In this document: in pieces, positions 1 through 10,644 of the stretch
Numbering within the stretch: the first letter of the stretch is position 1
How the letters are laid out: the number at the start of each line of letters is the position of its first letter
From: Alentia gelatinosa
Lineage: Eukaryota > Annelida > Polychaeta > Phyllodocida > Polynoidae
Direction of reading: 5' to 3'
Length of the DNA stretch: 64,000 nt
Assembly: GCA_950022655.1 (NCBI GenBank)
Contig: OX465579.1
Location: 14,359,088-14,423,087, forward strand
Position numbers and translations under genes: made by a program
Notes under the pieces: model-generated
What the model saw: the letters and a program-made list of their open reading frames with translations, nothing else
The model's database searches: none
What the model was told of the DNA's origin: nothing

Positions 1-2079
1 TGCAGCTAATAGGCTAGACAACGGAGTTTGTATTATACCCGTTACATACAACCCGCAAGTTGCAGCTCATAGACTAGACAAAAGAGCTCGTGTTATACTC
101 AGTACATGCAACCCTCAAGCTGCAGAATAGACTAGACAAAGACTCTCGTATCATACCCAGTACATACAACCCTCAAGTTGCAGCTCATAGACTAGACAAA
201 TGAGCTCGTGTTATACCCGGTACATACAACCCTCAAGTTGCAGCTCATAGACTAGACAACAGAGCTCGTATTATACCCGGTACATGCAACCCTCAAGCTG
301 CAGAATAGACTAGACAAAGACTGTCGTACCATACCCAGTACATACAACCCTCAAGTTGCAGCTCATAGACTAGACAAAGGAGTTTGTATTATACCCGGTA
401 CATGCAACCCTCAAGCTGCAGCTCATAGACTAGACAAAGGAGTTTGTATTATACCCGGTACATGCAACCCGGTACATACAACCCTCAAGCTACAGCTAAT
501 AGGCTAGACAAAGGAGCTCGTATTATACCCAGTACATGCAACCCTCAAGCTGCAGAATAGACTAGACCAAGACTCTCGTATCATACCCAGTACATACAAC
601 CCGCAAGTTGCAGCTGATAGGCTAGACAAAAGAGTTTGTATTATACCCAATATATACACAACCCTCAAGCTGCAGCTAATAGGCTAGACAAAGGAGCTTG
701 TATTATACCGGTACAGACAACCCCCAAGCTGCAACTCGTATACTAGACAAAGATGACTCTGTTATAACCGATACATACACTCTCAAGTTGCAGCTCGTAG
801 ACCAGACAAATGAGCTTGTATTATACCCGGTACATACAACCCTCAAGCTGCAGCTCATAGACTAGACAAAGGAGTTTGTATTATACCCAATATATGCAAC
901 CGTCAAGCTGCAGCTAATAGGCTAGACAAATGAGCTTGTATTATACCCGGTACATACAACCCTCAAGTTGCAGCTCATAGACTAGACAAAGGAGCTCGTA
1001 TTATACCCAGTACATGCAACCCTCAAGCTGCAGAATAGACTAGACAAAGATTCGAATCATACCCAGTACATACAACCCGCAAGTTGCAGCTCATAGACTA
1101 GACAACGGAGTTCGTGTTATACCCGGTACATGCAACCCTCAAGCTGCAGCTAATAGGCTAGACAAAGGAGCTCGTATTATACCGGGTACATGCAACCCTC
1201 AAGCTGCAGAATAGACTAGACAAAGACTCTCGTATCATACCCAGTACATACAACCTGCAAGTTGCAGCTGATAGGCCAGACAAAAGAGTTTGTATTATAC
1301 CCAATATATATACAACCCTCAAGCTGCAGCTAATAGGCTAGACAAAGGAGTTTGCATTATACCCAATATATATATACAGCCCTCAAGCTACAGCTAATAG
1401 GCTAGACAAAGGAGCTTGTATTATACCGGTACATACAACCCTCAAGCTGCAACTCGTATACTAGACAAAGATCCCTCTGTTATAACCGATACATACACCC
1501 TCAAGTTGCAGCTCATAGACTAGACAAAGGTGCTCGTATTATACCCGGTACATACAACCCACAAGTTGCAGCTCATAGACTAGACAAAGGAGTTTGCATT
1601 ATACCCAATATATGCAACTATCAAGCTGCAGCTAATAGGCTAGACAAATGCTCTTGTATTATACCCGATACATACAACCCTCAGCCTGCAGCTAATAGGC
1701 TAAACAAAGGAGCTCGTATTATACCCTATACATATAACCCTCAAGTTGCAGCTAATAGGCTAAACAAAGGAGCTCGTATTATACCCTATACATATAACCC
1801 TCAAGTTGCAGCTCATAGACTAGACAAAGGAGCTCGTATTATACCCGACACATACAACCCTCAGCCTGCAGCAAATAGGCTAGACAAGGGAGCTTGTATT
1901 ATACCCGATATGTGTATACAACCATCAAGCTGCAGCTAATAGGCTAGACAAATGCTCTTGTATTATACCTGATACATACAACCCCCAAGCTGCAACTCGT
2001 AGACTAGACTAAGACGCCTATGTTATGCCCCATACATACACCATCAAGTTGCAGCTTGTAGGCTAGACAAAGGAGCTCA
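1..2079. repeat. 60-bp satellite array, open at left edge
   Basis: About 35 head-to-tail monomers of roughly 57-62 bp. Each contains TAGACTAGACAAAGGAG, then TATTATACCC, then TACAACCCTCAAG, and most carry a PstI site (CTGCAG). A shorter variant (CTGCAGAATAGACTAGAC) recurs at about 120, 300, 550, 1030 and 1205, so different monomers are interleaved. The array starts before base 1 and stops where a DH element begins at about 2085. No coding potential is seen. Confidence 0.95.
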
Positions 2080-2084
2080 TATTT

Positions 2085-2375
2085 TATCTCACCCCAGATA
2101 TTTTTTCTCCATAGACTTAACATTGGAAACTCGTATCTAACACCCATTAGATATTTAGGAAATATATCCAATGGGGGATAATGTCACAAATGTTAGCCCA
2201 TTAGTCAATATTAAGGGTGAGATAAATTCAGAAACCCATTCAAGTTTAGGGTCAGAGCTCGATCCCCTCTTGTTTGAATCGCTACGTTATTCATGCAGCT
2301 TCGCCTTGTGAATCACTACGCTATTCAAGCTCCATGGGATACAAGCTCTTACCCTAAACTTTCCTGTATAAAATA
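2085..2375 (-). mobile_element. DH-F element, copy 1 (double hairpin)
   Basis: HP2 (2085-2224) runs from TATCTCACCCC to GGTGAGATA and contains CCATAGACTTAACATTGG. HP1 (about 2230-2365) is a long foldback whose arms read AAGTTTAGGGTCAGAGCTC and GAGCTC/ACCCTAAACTT. Its apex CAGCTTCGCCTTGTG sits between ATTCA and TGAAT. It abuts the satellite array. Copies 2 and 3 lie at 25.3 and 41.2 kb. Confidence 0.8.
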
Positions 2376-2638
2376 TACGCTCCTGGGGTGAAGGATCTTG
2401 TGTGTGTGGGTCGCTAAGGATTTAGAGCTACATCCCACCCGCAGAATGGGATTAAGTGGCTTGCCAATGATTGCCCATTAAACGAGGCGTTTATTCATGC
2501 CCCTTTTTTCATCACCCACCGGAATGCAATTCCTAGTCACTGTGAATACACTGAAAACACAGCTCTGATCCGAGCTGTGAATCCATTTAATACCAGCCAG
2601 CCTGCCTGTTCACGAGCAGCTCGGGCCTTTCTTGTGTT
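2376..2638. other. unassigned DNA
   Basis: No gene, repeat copy or hairpin recognised. It lies between a DH element and a piggyBac-like terminus. Confidence 0.5.
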
Positions 2639-2639
2639 T

Positions 2640-3375
2640 AACCCTTTAACCCATTCAAGCCGGTTGATGCCTTGTGGCATCAACCAGGGCTGGCCGGGTG
2701 ATGCCTCAAGGCATCAACCGGTGCTGGCCGGGTGATGCCTTGAGGCATCATTTGCAAAATATACTTTTTTTTAAATAAAATTGAAAATAATGGCTTAATA
2801 AACATGAAACTTTCGGAGAATGTAGATATAACATCATATTTAATTTTTCTAAGTGAAATAAAAAATAATGATAAGTATCACGTGTCATGTCACGTGATCC
2901 AAAAACAAAATTTTCACAATAGGCCTATGTACCCGGCCTCTAGCGGCATTCACTGGCACTAGTACCCGGCTCCACGACTGTAGCCCTGCCGCGGGTACCC
3001 GGCGCGATAGGGTTAAAGACGCATTATGCCTGGAGGCATCACCTCACTAAAGACGCATGATGCCTGGAGGCATCACCGCACTAAAGACGCATGATGCTTT
3101 GAGGCATCATTGTCCCAATATTAACAAAAATGTTTTAACAAAAAAATAATAGAGCAATATTCATGAAATCTTCCGAAAATGTAGATATAACATCATATTT
3201 AGTATTTCTATTAAAAAGAAATAAAATATTTATGATTATGTATCATATTGCATGATTGCAAAGTTGGATATCAGTTTTAATTATTATGTGGTCGTCCTCT
3301 AGCCAAACAGACTGCCACCAGCACCCATCCTTATGGGAGTAGCTAGGCCCCAGGCAGCCGTCCTTAAAGGGTTAA
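2640..3375. mobile_element. piggyBac-like non-autonomous element with palindromic 34-bp units
   Basis: The left end reads TTAA then CCCTTTAACCC. The right end reads TTAAAGGG then TTAA. A TTAA target duplication and CCCTTT ends are typical of piggyBac elements. Near the left end lie three about 34-bp units built on a palindrome (GATGCCTCAAGGCATC type), and at about 3015-3110 three more (TGCCTGGAGGCATCA). Between them is AT-rich DNA duplicated internally: GTAGATATAACATCATATTTA occurs at about 2821 and 3180. No transposase ORF is present. Confidence 0.6.
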
Positions 3376-3574
3376 TCCCGCGAATGGTTGCGAGTTGCCG
3401 CTGCATGATATCCCTGAGGCTGGTGATTCCTCTCACACGGGATTATAAGGTGGTGAGGGTGAAGGGATATTGATGCCGTGCCTCGGCACGCGTCCTCTTG
3501 CGTGTAATAACCTCGTGTATTGCTAAGAACACTTGTCTCTATTTTCATACCCAGTTGAAATCAGTAAGAACCTG

Positions 3575-3735
3575 GCACCCATTGAACAATCTAGGCTCGT
3601 ACATGAACGCCAATTTTCTGTATGCAAAAGAGACCCAGGGACGATGTGGGGCATCTTTTTTCAGCACTTCTGGTAGACCTTATGGACAGCTAAGATTTTT
3701 TTAGTGAACAAACTTAAATATTATTAAACGATAAC
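3575..3735 (+). repeat. interspersed repeat T, copy 1
   Basis: This segment (TCGTACATGAA, then GACCCAGGGACGATG, then ATTATTAAACGATAA) recurs at about 9520-9610 and 46265-46440. Its class is unknown. A 68-codon ORF overlaps it, but the other copies do not conserve a frame. Confidence 0.6.
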
Positions 3736-3825
3736 ACTTGAAAGAAGATGGTCTTCATGTACGATCCTTGATTATTAAACAAGCCCTTGTGGGGCTACAT
3801 AGAGCGAACTTACCCACCAAGGCCA

Positions 3826-3864
3826 CACACACACACACACATATATATGTGTTTATATTTACAG

Positions 3865-3949
<85 letters not shown>

Positions 3950-3964
3950 ATTTATATATATATT

Positions 3965-3995
<31 letters not shown>

Positions 3996-4124
3996 ATGCA
4001 TATGCATATTTATATATACATATGTATATCTAAATATACACACGCATATATATATGTGTGTGTGTGTAAATATATAAAACTGTGTCCCTTACATTAGAAG
4101 TGGCGCATCAATGCTTATCTTATC

Positions 4125-4155
<31 letters not shown>

Positions 4156-4306
4156 ATATATATGTGTGTGTATGTATGCATATGCATATTTATATATACA
4201 TATGTATATTTAAATACACACACGCATATATATATATATGTGTGTGTGTAAATATATAAAACTGTGTCCCTTACATTACATGTGGCGCATCAATGCTTAT
4301 CTTATG
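3826..4306. repeat. (CA)n/(TA)n microsatellite with a tandem duplication
   Basis: An AC run is followed by long TA and TTTATATA runs. A segment of about 145 bp ending in AACTGTGTCCCTTACATTA and GTGGCGCATCAATGCTTATC occurs twice (about 3983-4126 and 4160-4306), so the microsatellite and its flank were duplicated in tandem. ORFs here translate as IYIYIY and are not genes. Confidence 0.9.
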
Positions 4307-4454
4307 TCTTAAAAGGCCTTGAACAATGCCATCCTCTCGGTCTTTTTTCCACAGTGTACACATGAATACTGTCTGTGAGGCTCTATATTTCACTGAAGAC
4401 CACATAGTGTAGGTATGAGAGCCGCAGGAGGTGTCCTGATACCACACTAGACAC

Positions 4455-5018
4455 GTGTTTCTATGCGAGGGCATGTTAACGTTTCAGACGTGGACAACTC
4501 CCTTAGCGGACAGGGTGCCTGATGAGGGAGGACACCCTCGGGTAGTGACGGGCGCGACATGGCTATATTCCCTCAGCCACTACACAGTGATGGGCGTACG
4601 TCGCCGCCTCCTCCTCCTCCCCCCGACCCGGGCGACGGCTGGCAGTGCGCCGTCTCCCGTCAGTTTGGCCGGCCGGCGCCTCGTAAGCGCCCGTGTCCTC
4701 AGTGAACAAATGCTGCTGATGGCGCTAGCGGGTTACAGCCACGTCGCCTTCCCACTGCCCTTCCCGCCCAGTGCTGCCGCTGCCGCCGCCGCCGCCGCCG
4801 CCGCTGCCGCCGCTGCCTCTGCTGCTGCTGCCGATGCCAGACTGGCGTTGCGTACACTACTAGCGCCCCTCCTCACCCTTCCTTCCCCCGTGACGCCTGC
4901 TCCAATAGGCGCCATTCTCGGAGCCACACACGCCCGGGCGATACCTGCGCCATTGGATGTAGGAGATATAGCTGCATGCCCCGACTGGCGGCTGCCGTCC
5001 AGGATTCGCCTGGTCAAG
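4455..5018 (+). CDS. possible CpG-rich first exon with a polyalanine tract (tentative)
   Basis: An island of GC- and CpG-rich DNA in an otherwise AT-rich window. One + frame is open from 4455 to 5072; candidate start codons are at 4455, 4590 and 4710. It encodes a leucine/alanine-rich stretch, then about 20 alanines (GCN repeats, 4772-4840), then the segment PIGAILGATHARAIPAPL. A good splice donor (AAG|GTAAGG) follows at 5018/5019 and leaves the frame in phase 0. The opposite strand is also open over part of this interval, as expected for GC-rich triplet repeats, which weakens the call. The function is not recognised. The alternative is a non-coding CpG island. Confidence 0.3.
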
Positions 5019-5079
5019 GTAAGGCTTACCCCTTTTGTGTTACAATCTTCGGGGTTGTCCATCACCCTATAGAAGAAGC

Positions 5080-5690
5080 CATGGTCTATAATACTATGGG
5101 CCAGGATGCTAGGGGAGGAACCCGGGATGGGTACTCCTCGCTGGGAGTATTGTTATCGGTTGGCCGCCCACCGATCAATTGGTATTGGGTCTACTGGAGG
5201 CAGCCAGCACTCGAAGGGCACCCGACCACGTCCACTGTAGATATTCCCTCCCAGCGAAAACCCACATCTTGCTTCTTCTTCCTGCCTTAAACCCCACAGG
5301 TCAACACGGGACAACCGCCATCCACATGCGCTCATCGTATAGAGGTAATATTGTCCATCGTACTGCAGATTCCTTGGTCTATGTTTGCTGCCCTCCTATA
5401 CAGCAGGCGCTTGTACAAAGGTGCCTTCTCCCTGAGAGCCCTCTTATGAAATTAGGCATTCTGAAACACTGCATACCAGAATAGGTGGGCCGGATGGGCT
5501 TAGCGGGGAGGCTTGTTCATGCTGTGGCAGAGGTATGCTGGTCGAACGACACCAAGACACATTTGTCCTAACACATTCAGAATATCTGAATGAGTTTTTT
5601 AGTCACAAAGCAACCACGAGTCCACCAAATTCGATTAGTTTGGCTTTATCAGTATGTCGGTGAATTACAGAGATGGTAGGTACAGAACCA
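5080..5690. other. unassigned DNA downstream of the CpG-rich island
   Basis: Short open frames only, with no repeat copy recognised. It could be intron if the exon at 4455-5018 is real. Confidence 0.4.
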
Positions 5691-5707
5691 ACGTTCTATC
5701 ATTCATC

Positions 5708-5708
<1 letters not shown>

Positions 5709-5791
<83 letters not shown>

Positions 5792-5815
5792 ATATTATAT
5801 ATATATATATAATTT
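5709..5815. repeat. (TA)n microsatellite
   Basis: An almost pure TA run of about 100 bp, just left of a DH-B element. Confidence 0.95.
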
Positions 5816-5842
5816 AAGATCCTATCAAGGCTCAGTGGACCT

Positions 5843-6100
5843 TCATCCTACCCCTCATATAGATCTCCATAGACTTAACATGGTGTGGCTGTATGCCGTG
5901 GTTATGGCATAAAATATCTATATGCCACTGGTGACATATATAGTTAAAAACATGTAACAGGGTAGGATAAAATCTAAACATCACAAAATTCATTATCTTT
6001 CGCTACAGATATCACTCAGCTCCGCTTCATGATATCATGCCGCAAAGACAACTCACGCGATATAAACAATTATATGAAATTTCATCATGTTTCATGATAG
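5843..6100 (-). mobile_element. DH-B element, copy 1
   Basis: HP2 (5843-5970) runs from ATCCTACCCC to GGGTAGGATAA, with CCATAGACTTAACATGG and a TATGCCACTGGTGACATA semi-palindrome. HP1 (about 5974-6092) folds AAACATCACAAAATT against AATTTCATCATGTTT, with apex CACTCAGCTCCGCTTCATG. HP2 matches DH-A and DH-C, but HP1 does not. Confidence 0.8.
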
Positions 6101-6350
6101 TACATACTGTCTATGTGGCACCTTTCTGAGGAGAGTTGTCACGCTTAAGTCTACCATGGTTACTGGACATCGTCATTCCACATTTATTGGGGCTGTATAC
6201 GTGTCCAGTTACGAGTAAATTGTGGCCAAATTGCCATCCACTGTTCTCGTAATTCGCGCTGAATCTGGGCACTAGATACATCATTCGCAATCTCCCGCAC
6301 AGTTGTAAAAACGGAGAAAGAGTCCATCAATCTAACTACAGAATGCCAGA

Positions 6351-6665
6351 TATTTTATACCAATAAGGAATATGATATTCAGGGATGTCAGTTATCCGGA
6401 TAATTCCGGTTTTTTTGCTGTGTTTTTAATATTTCCCATATTAAGGATAATGAGTAGATCTTTTATACCAATAAGGAATATGATATTCAGGCATGTCAGT
6501 TTTCCGGATATTTCCGTTTTTTTTGCTGTGTTTTTGATATTTCCCATATTAAGGATAATGAGTAGATATTTTATACCAATAAAAAATATGGCATGTCAGT
6601 TTTCTGGATATTTCCGGTTTTTTTCCTGTGTTTTTAATATTTACCATATTAAGGATAATGAGTAG
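6351..6665 (+). repeat. about 108-bp tandem repeat, three copies
   Basis: Units begin at about 6353, 6461 and 6568 with TTTTATACCAATAAGGAATA and end in ATTAAGGATAATGAGTAGA. The period is near a multiple of three, which keeps a repetitive frame open. It is not a gene. Confidence 0.9.
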
Positions 6666-6799
6666 AAATGAGTAGGATTTGAAATTATCCATACAATTCT
6701 ATACCTTTCTGGTATCTCTAAATATATACATATGTATTCTACTCCCCCCCCCCCCCATTTTCTTTCCAGCCCTTCCTCATATTTGTGTCATTGTTTGGA

Positions 6800-7215
6800 G
6801 ATCTGACCGGTAGGATTGCACCCCTCTCATAAGATCTCACACTCTCTAAGTGGTATTCTTTATCCTACCCCGCATATAAATCTCCATAGACTTAACATGG
6901 TGGGCCTGTATGCCACGGTTATGCCATAAAATATTTATATGCCACTGGTGACATATGAAGTTGAAAACATATCACAGGGTAGGATAAAATCTAAACATCA
7001 CTCAATTTCATATAATTATTTACATGCATTCGTTGTCTTCTGCTACAGATATCACTCAGCTCCGCTTCGTGATATCATTCCGTGAAGACAACTCATGCCA
7101 TATAAACAATCATATGAAATTTTGTGATGTTTCATGATAGTATTCTCACTACGCTCTATAGGAGAACAATTCTTAACGAACTAGGCTTAGCGCCTTGAGA
7201 AACCACTGGCCTGCC
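6800..7215. mobile_element. DH-J foldback, copy 1, split by a DH-B insertion
   Basis: The sequence CTCATAAGATCTCACACTCT...GTGGTATTCT is interrupted at about 6860 and resumes at about 7141 with TTCTCACTACGCTC...GGAGAA, then GGCTTAGCGCCTTGAGAA. Unsplit relatives lie at about 15015-15125, 15655-15770 and 41800-41925. Confidence 0.75.
6861..7140 (-). mobile_element. DH-B element, copy 2, nested in DH-J
   Basis: Closely similar to copy 1 at 5843. HP2 (6861-6987) runs from TATCCTACCCC to GGGTAGGATAA. HP1 (to about 7132) has apex CACTCAGCTCCGCTTCGTG. It interrupts the DH-J hairpin between GTGGTATTCT and TTCTCACTACGC. Confidence 0.85.
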
Positions 7216-7229
7216 TGCGTTTTGTGCTT

Positions 7230-7520
7230 CTGCTTCTGCTGATACAAAGTGTCCATAGAAAACACAAAGGGAGTGTGTATCTACATTCCTGGAGTATACA
7301 GATTTGTTGTATGCAAAACCTGGCAGATACGGAAAAATAGTGCGTATGAATGAATAGTGTGTATATAAACTGAACTGATATAGGTATCTTACTTGTCAGA
7401 GAAAAGTGAATAATAGATATGATATAGACTAGTTTCCTCTGCACAATATCCTCACATTGCCTCGGATATTACTACGCGTCAACTTCTTGGAGCAAACTGC
7501 CGCATGTACTTCAATCAACA
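7230..7520 (-). mobile_element. DH-G element, copy 1 (degraded)
   Basis: HP2 carries ACAAAGTGTCCATAGAAAAC and GTATGCAAAACCTGG; HP1 carries CAATATCCTCACATTGCCTCGGATATT. It is joined head-to-head to copy 2, giving the order HP2-HP1-HP1-HP2. The 85-codon minus-strand ORF here is incidental. Confidence 0.7.
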
Positions 7521-7858
7521 TATACACAATATTGACTGGTTTCAGATGCAAGCAGCGATATGCTCAGAGGAGTTGATGCATAGTAATATCCGAGTGAATG
7601 CAAGGATATTGCACAGAGGAAACTCTGGGGAGCATACAAATACTTTTATCTAAAACCAGTCTATATTGTATTTATTATCCACCTTTTCCTATCAAGTGGA
7701 GTCCGATATTACTTCATTTTATAGGTATGCACAATTTTTCCATATGCACTATCTTTCCGTATGCGTCCCCCGGGGTATACAACATATCCGTATGCCCCAG
7801 GTCTGTACATACAAACTCCCCATGTGTTTCCTATGGAGACTTTGTATTAGGTGGATGA
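7521..7858 (+). mobile_element. DH-G element, copy 2
   Basis: HP1 (7521-7672) folds CAATATTGACTGGTTTCAGA against TCTAAAACCAGTCTATATTG, with apex AATATCCGAGTGAATGCAAG. HP2 (7673-7858) runs from TTATCCACC to GGTGGATGATA and contains the foldback GTATGCCC/GGGGTATAC and CCTATGGAGAC, the counterpart of the CCATAG motif. Confidence 0.85.
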
Positions 7859-7869
7859 TACTGTGTGTT

Positions 7870-8509
7870 TATCAACCCATGGAACCAACCAAACAACTCA
7901 CAGACACACCATGGCAGAGCAGCTCCGGCAAAAGCTGAAAACTCATTACAAAAAGCATCCACCAGTGACGGAGGTATGGAGGAGTAAAAGGCTTCTCTGT
8001 CAAACTCACACTAATTGAACTGGACGGAATATTACAGGAAAGGGAGAGAGGGGAGGGGGGTCCAGAGAGCAGTGGCCGGTGTTTTCAGATCCGCAAATAT
8101 TAGCAGAGAGGGAGGGAGTGGGTGAGAAGGAGGAGGGAGAAGAGGGCTAAGAGGGCTGGGCCTAAGCCATCGCTTTATGTAACAGATTATGGGAGATTCA
8201 ATCAATCTGCAAAACGATGGCAAGTTACTGGTTAATTTAAGGTGGGATTTACACTACATGGTGACACCTTCATTCCCCAAAGTAGCCCCACTGATACCCG
8301 TGCTCAAAACTGTATACGGAGATAGACGCTCAGTACTTTGGCGATATGGTTTCGAGATTAACAATAAGGCCAAAAACGAGATTCTAGCCTCGAAACCCCA
8401 TTGCTTCAGCACTAAGCCTCGTTCTTACTGGCCTCCATAAATGATGTTTTTAGCCTTTTTAGAGGGTTCACTTTGGCTCCCTTTTTCGTAACACGCTCAG
8501 TTAGACCCG
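7870..8509. other. unassigned DNA with a purine-rich patch
   Basis: A GA/GGGAG-rich stretch lies at 8040-8150. No exon or repeat copy is recognised. Confidence 0.4.
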
Positions 8510-9050
8510 TTCATGGAAATCAGTAAAAATGATAGGTTCATTATTGATGAATGAGCGTGGATTTATCTATAAAAAAAAACCAACGATTAAAAGGTTTTGG
8601 TTTAATTCAGTCTATGGGTTATTTGCTGTAACTCACCTGGCAACTGCCTTTGTAGGGTCTAATTATGTCAAGCACCAGTTGGTCACTGAGGTACTTCAGT
8701 CTGTAGTGATTGGTCGTGGTCAGCTGGGCACGACTCTAAGGCCCGGCGTCCACCTACTACGATAGAATCGTAGACCTCCCGATATGGCACCGATTCAAAT
8801 TGTCAAAATCGGTGCCTATCGGGAAGGTGCAAAATTGTAGACATATGTCTAGACGAGCCAATCCACCACGCATTGTATGGGGTTTTAATCGGTGTCTAAT
8901 CGCAGAAACGTTGTCAACTACCCCGATATTAGGTGACCTTCCGACGCGATTTAGAATTTTTATCGGGAGGTGTATCGTAGACCATATCAGAGCCATATCG
9001 TAGTAGGTGGATGCCGGACCTAAGACACTAAGATACTGGGCCTGTTGAGT
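8510..9050 (+). repeat. interspersed repeat S, copy 1, split by P1
   Basis: Repeat S (GTTCATTATTGATGAATGAG, then AAAAGGTTTTGGTTTAATTC, then AAGCACCAGTTGGTCA) runs to 8739. It is interrupted by a P1 MITE and resumes at 9021 with TAAGACACTAAGATACTGG. Uninterrupted copies at 39455 and 59670 read CTCTAAGACACTGAGACACT or similar. The 78-codon ORF at 8529 lies in this repeat. Confidence 0.8.
8740..9020. mobile_element. P1 MITE, copy 1 (PIF/Harbinger-like)
   Basis: Terminal inverted repeats start GGCCCGGCGTCCACCTACTA and end TAGTAGGTGGATGCCGGACC. A TAA duplication flanks it (8737-8739 and 9021-9023). TWA duplications are typical of PIF/Harbinger. Length is about 281 bp. The interior is itself a foldback (CGATATGGCACCGAT, GTCTAGACGAGCC). 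It has no ORF. Confidence 0.85.
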
Positions 9051-9054
9051 GATT

Positions 9055-9510
9055 TAAGGGTGGCGTCCACCAACCAAGACAATGCTACAACAAGCTCCGA
9101 CAAGAAAGTTTCTATCGGCGCCTTTTCGTAGCCTTGTCATGAGAAGGGCAGCTCTGCGACAGTGCTGTCGGGGCGTGTTGTAGAGGTCAGTGGTTGCCGT
9201 AAAAAAGGCGTCCATGGTACCGACACACTACGACAGTGATATCGAGGAAACCACAACACTGCACGGCAAAGGTCTAGTCGTAGCAAAAATTGAACATGTT
9301 CGATATTGTCATAGCCTTGTCATAAGGCCCCCTACAGGCCCCCAACAAGCTTCCAGTCGCAGCCTGTTGTGGCCTTGTAGACTCTTGTCGGGAATTAGGG
9401 TCCACCAACCACGACAAGGCTACGACATGCTTTCCAATCGTAGGCCTGTCGTGGACCTTGTCGGAAAGCCATTGTCGTAGCCTTGTCGTGGTTGGTGGAC
9501 GCCCCCCTTT
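9055..9510. mobile_element. P2 MITE, copy 1
   Basis: Ends are AAGGGTGGCGTCCACCAACC and GTTGGTGGACGCCCCCCTT. The interior repeats CGACAAG/CTTGTCG and GAACATGTTCGAT. It shares the GGCGTCCACC core with P1. It lies 35 bp from P1 copy 1; the two families are also adjacent at 18.07 kb and 29.74 kb. Confidence 0.8.
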
Positions 9511-9519
9511 TGGCTTGTA

Positions 9520-9612
9520 CATGGAGACCCTTTTCTGTACACCACAAAGACCCAGGAACGATGTGAATCAAATTTATGCAACACTTATGGGACCCTCCAC
9601 CGGGTAGGTTTT
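9520..9612 (+). repeat. interspersed repeat T, copy 2
   Basis: TGTACATGGAGACCCTTTTC then GACCCAGGAACGATGTG, matching the copies at 3575 and 46265. Confidence 0.6.
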
Positions 9613-9734
9613 TTTTCCCGACACCCGAAGACCACCATTACAGCGATGCTAGGTTAACGGAGGAACCGAGAAAGATTCTAGAAACACTGTCTTGGTGAAT
9701 GAGCTTGAATATATGATTGAATAATCCTGTACTT

Positions 9735-9880
9735 TTGTAGGCATACGTTATTCAACAGGCCCATGGCCCTCTGCACCATACCAATGTCACAGTGTTGGCA
9801 CGCGGATAGTGAAAGGATAGATTCCGCAGCAAACTGAAAGTCTGTATAGCCTCTCTCCAAAGGGGGTGTTCCACTGGACC
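9735..9880 (+). repeat. interspersed repeat S, copy 2 (3' part)
   Basis: Matches the 3' part of S (GCACGCGGATAGTGAAAGGA, then AAACTGAAAGTCTGTATAG) seen in the copies at 12.8, 39.5 and 59.7 kb. Confidence 0.6.
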
Positions 9881-10210
9881 GACCGTAGCCGATTCCGTAG
9901 CCAGAAAATCGCCGATTATTATCGGATGCCCTAGAATTTCTCAAATCTTTGAAAATGGTCATTTATTAAACTATTATCATCAGAATTAAATGAATTACAA
10001 TACGTGAGCTTCCTCTTAGGGGCCCAGGAACAATTGATCGGGTGAGAAATCGGCCTGGTGGATTCACCCCTTAACCTGGGCAGAGTATTTGAGCGTGTTT
10101 CCCACATTCAAATTCTCATACAATCAGTGTATCTCTACGCATCACCATAAAGCTTCCTCGCCTCTCTCCTACACGTCTGAGAATCCCTGTATTAGAATCC
10201 CCGATGCTTA

Positions 10211-10560
10211 ACCCTTTATAGGCTGGGATCTGTGACAGACCCATGTTGGTTGGCACGGACACCAGGGGCAGTTAGGCCCGGCGTCCACCTACTACGGTAT
10301 GGCTCCGATATGGTCTACGATGCACCTCCCGATAAAAAAATCAAAATCGCGTCGGAAGGTCACCTGATATCGGGGCAGTTGACCACGTTTCTGCGATTAG
10401 ACACTGATAAAAAACCCATACAACGCATGGTGAATTGGCTTGTCTAGACAGATGTCTACGATTTTGCACCTTCCCGATATGGCACCGATTTTGACATTTT
10501 GTATCGGTGCCATATCGGGAGGTCTACGATTCTATCGTAGTAGGTGGACGCCGGGCCTTA
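10211..10560 (+). repeat. duplicated block: flank plus P1 MITE copy 2
   Basis: The flank at 10211-10274 (ACCCTTTATAGGCTGGGATC, then TGTGACAGACCCATGTTG) recurs almost unchanged at 10560-10623, each time directly followed by a P1 MITE. The whole flank+P1 block of about 348 bp was therefore duplicated in tandem. Confidence 0.85.
10275..10557. mobile_element. P1 MITE, copy 2
   Basis: TTA duplications lie at 10272-10274 and 10558-10560. The ends are GGCCCGGCGTCCACC and GGTGGACGCCGGGCC. Length is about 283 bp and it is the best-preserved copy. Confidence 0.88.
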
Positions 10561-10644
10561 CCCTTTATAGGCTGGGATCTGTGACAGACCCATGTTGTTT
10601 GGGACGGATACCAGGGGCAGTTAGGCCCGGCGTCCACCTACTAC

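Noticed and set aside
3738..4097. ORFs of IYIYIY type, also at 27424-27682 and 50022-50368
   Set aside because: Translations of TA, CT and ACAT microsatellites.
4733..5065. Minus-strand 110-codon ORF with polyalanine
   Set aside because: Mirror of the GCN triplet run; no minus-strand splice or start support. The + strand has the better donor.
8529..8765. 78-codon ORF
   Set aside because: It is part of interspersed repeat S and runs into a P1 end. Other S copies do not keep the frame.
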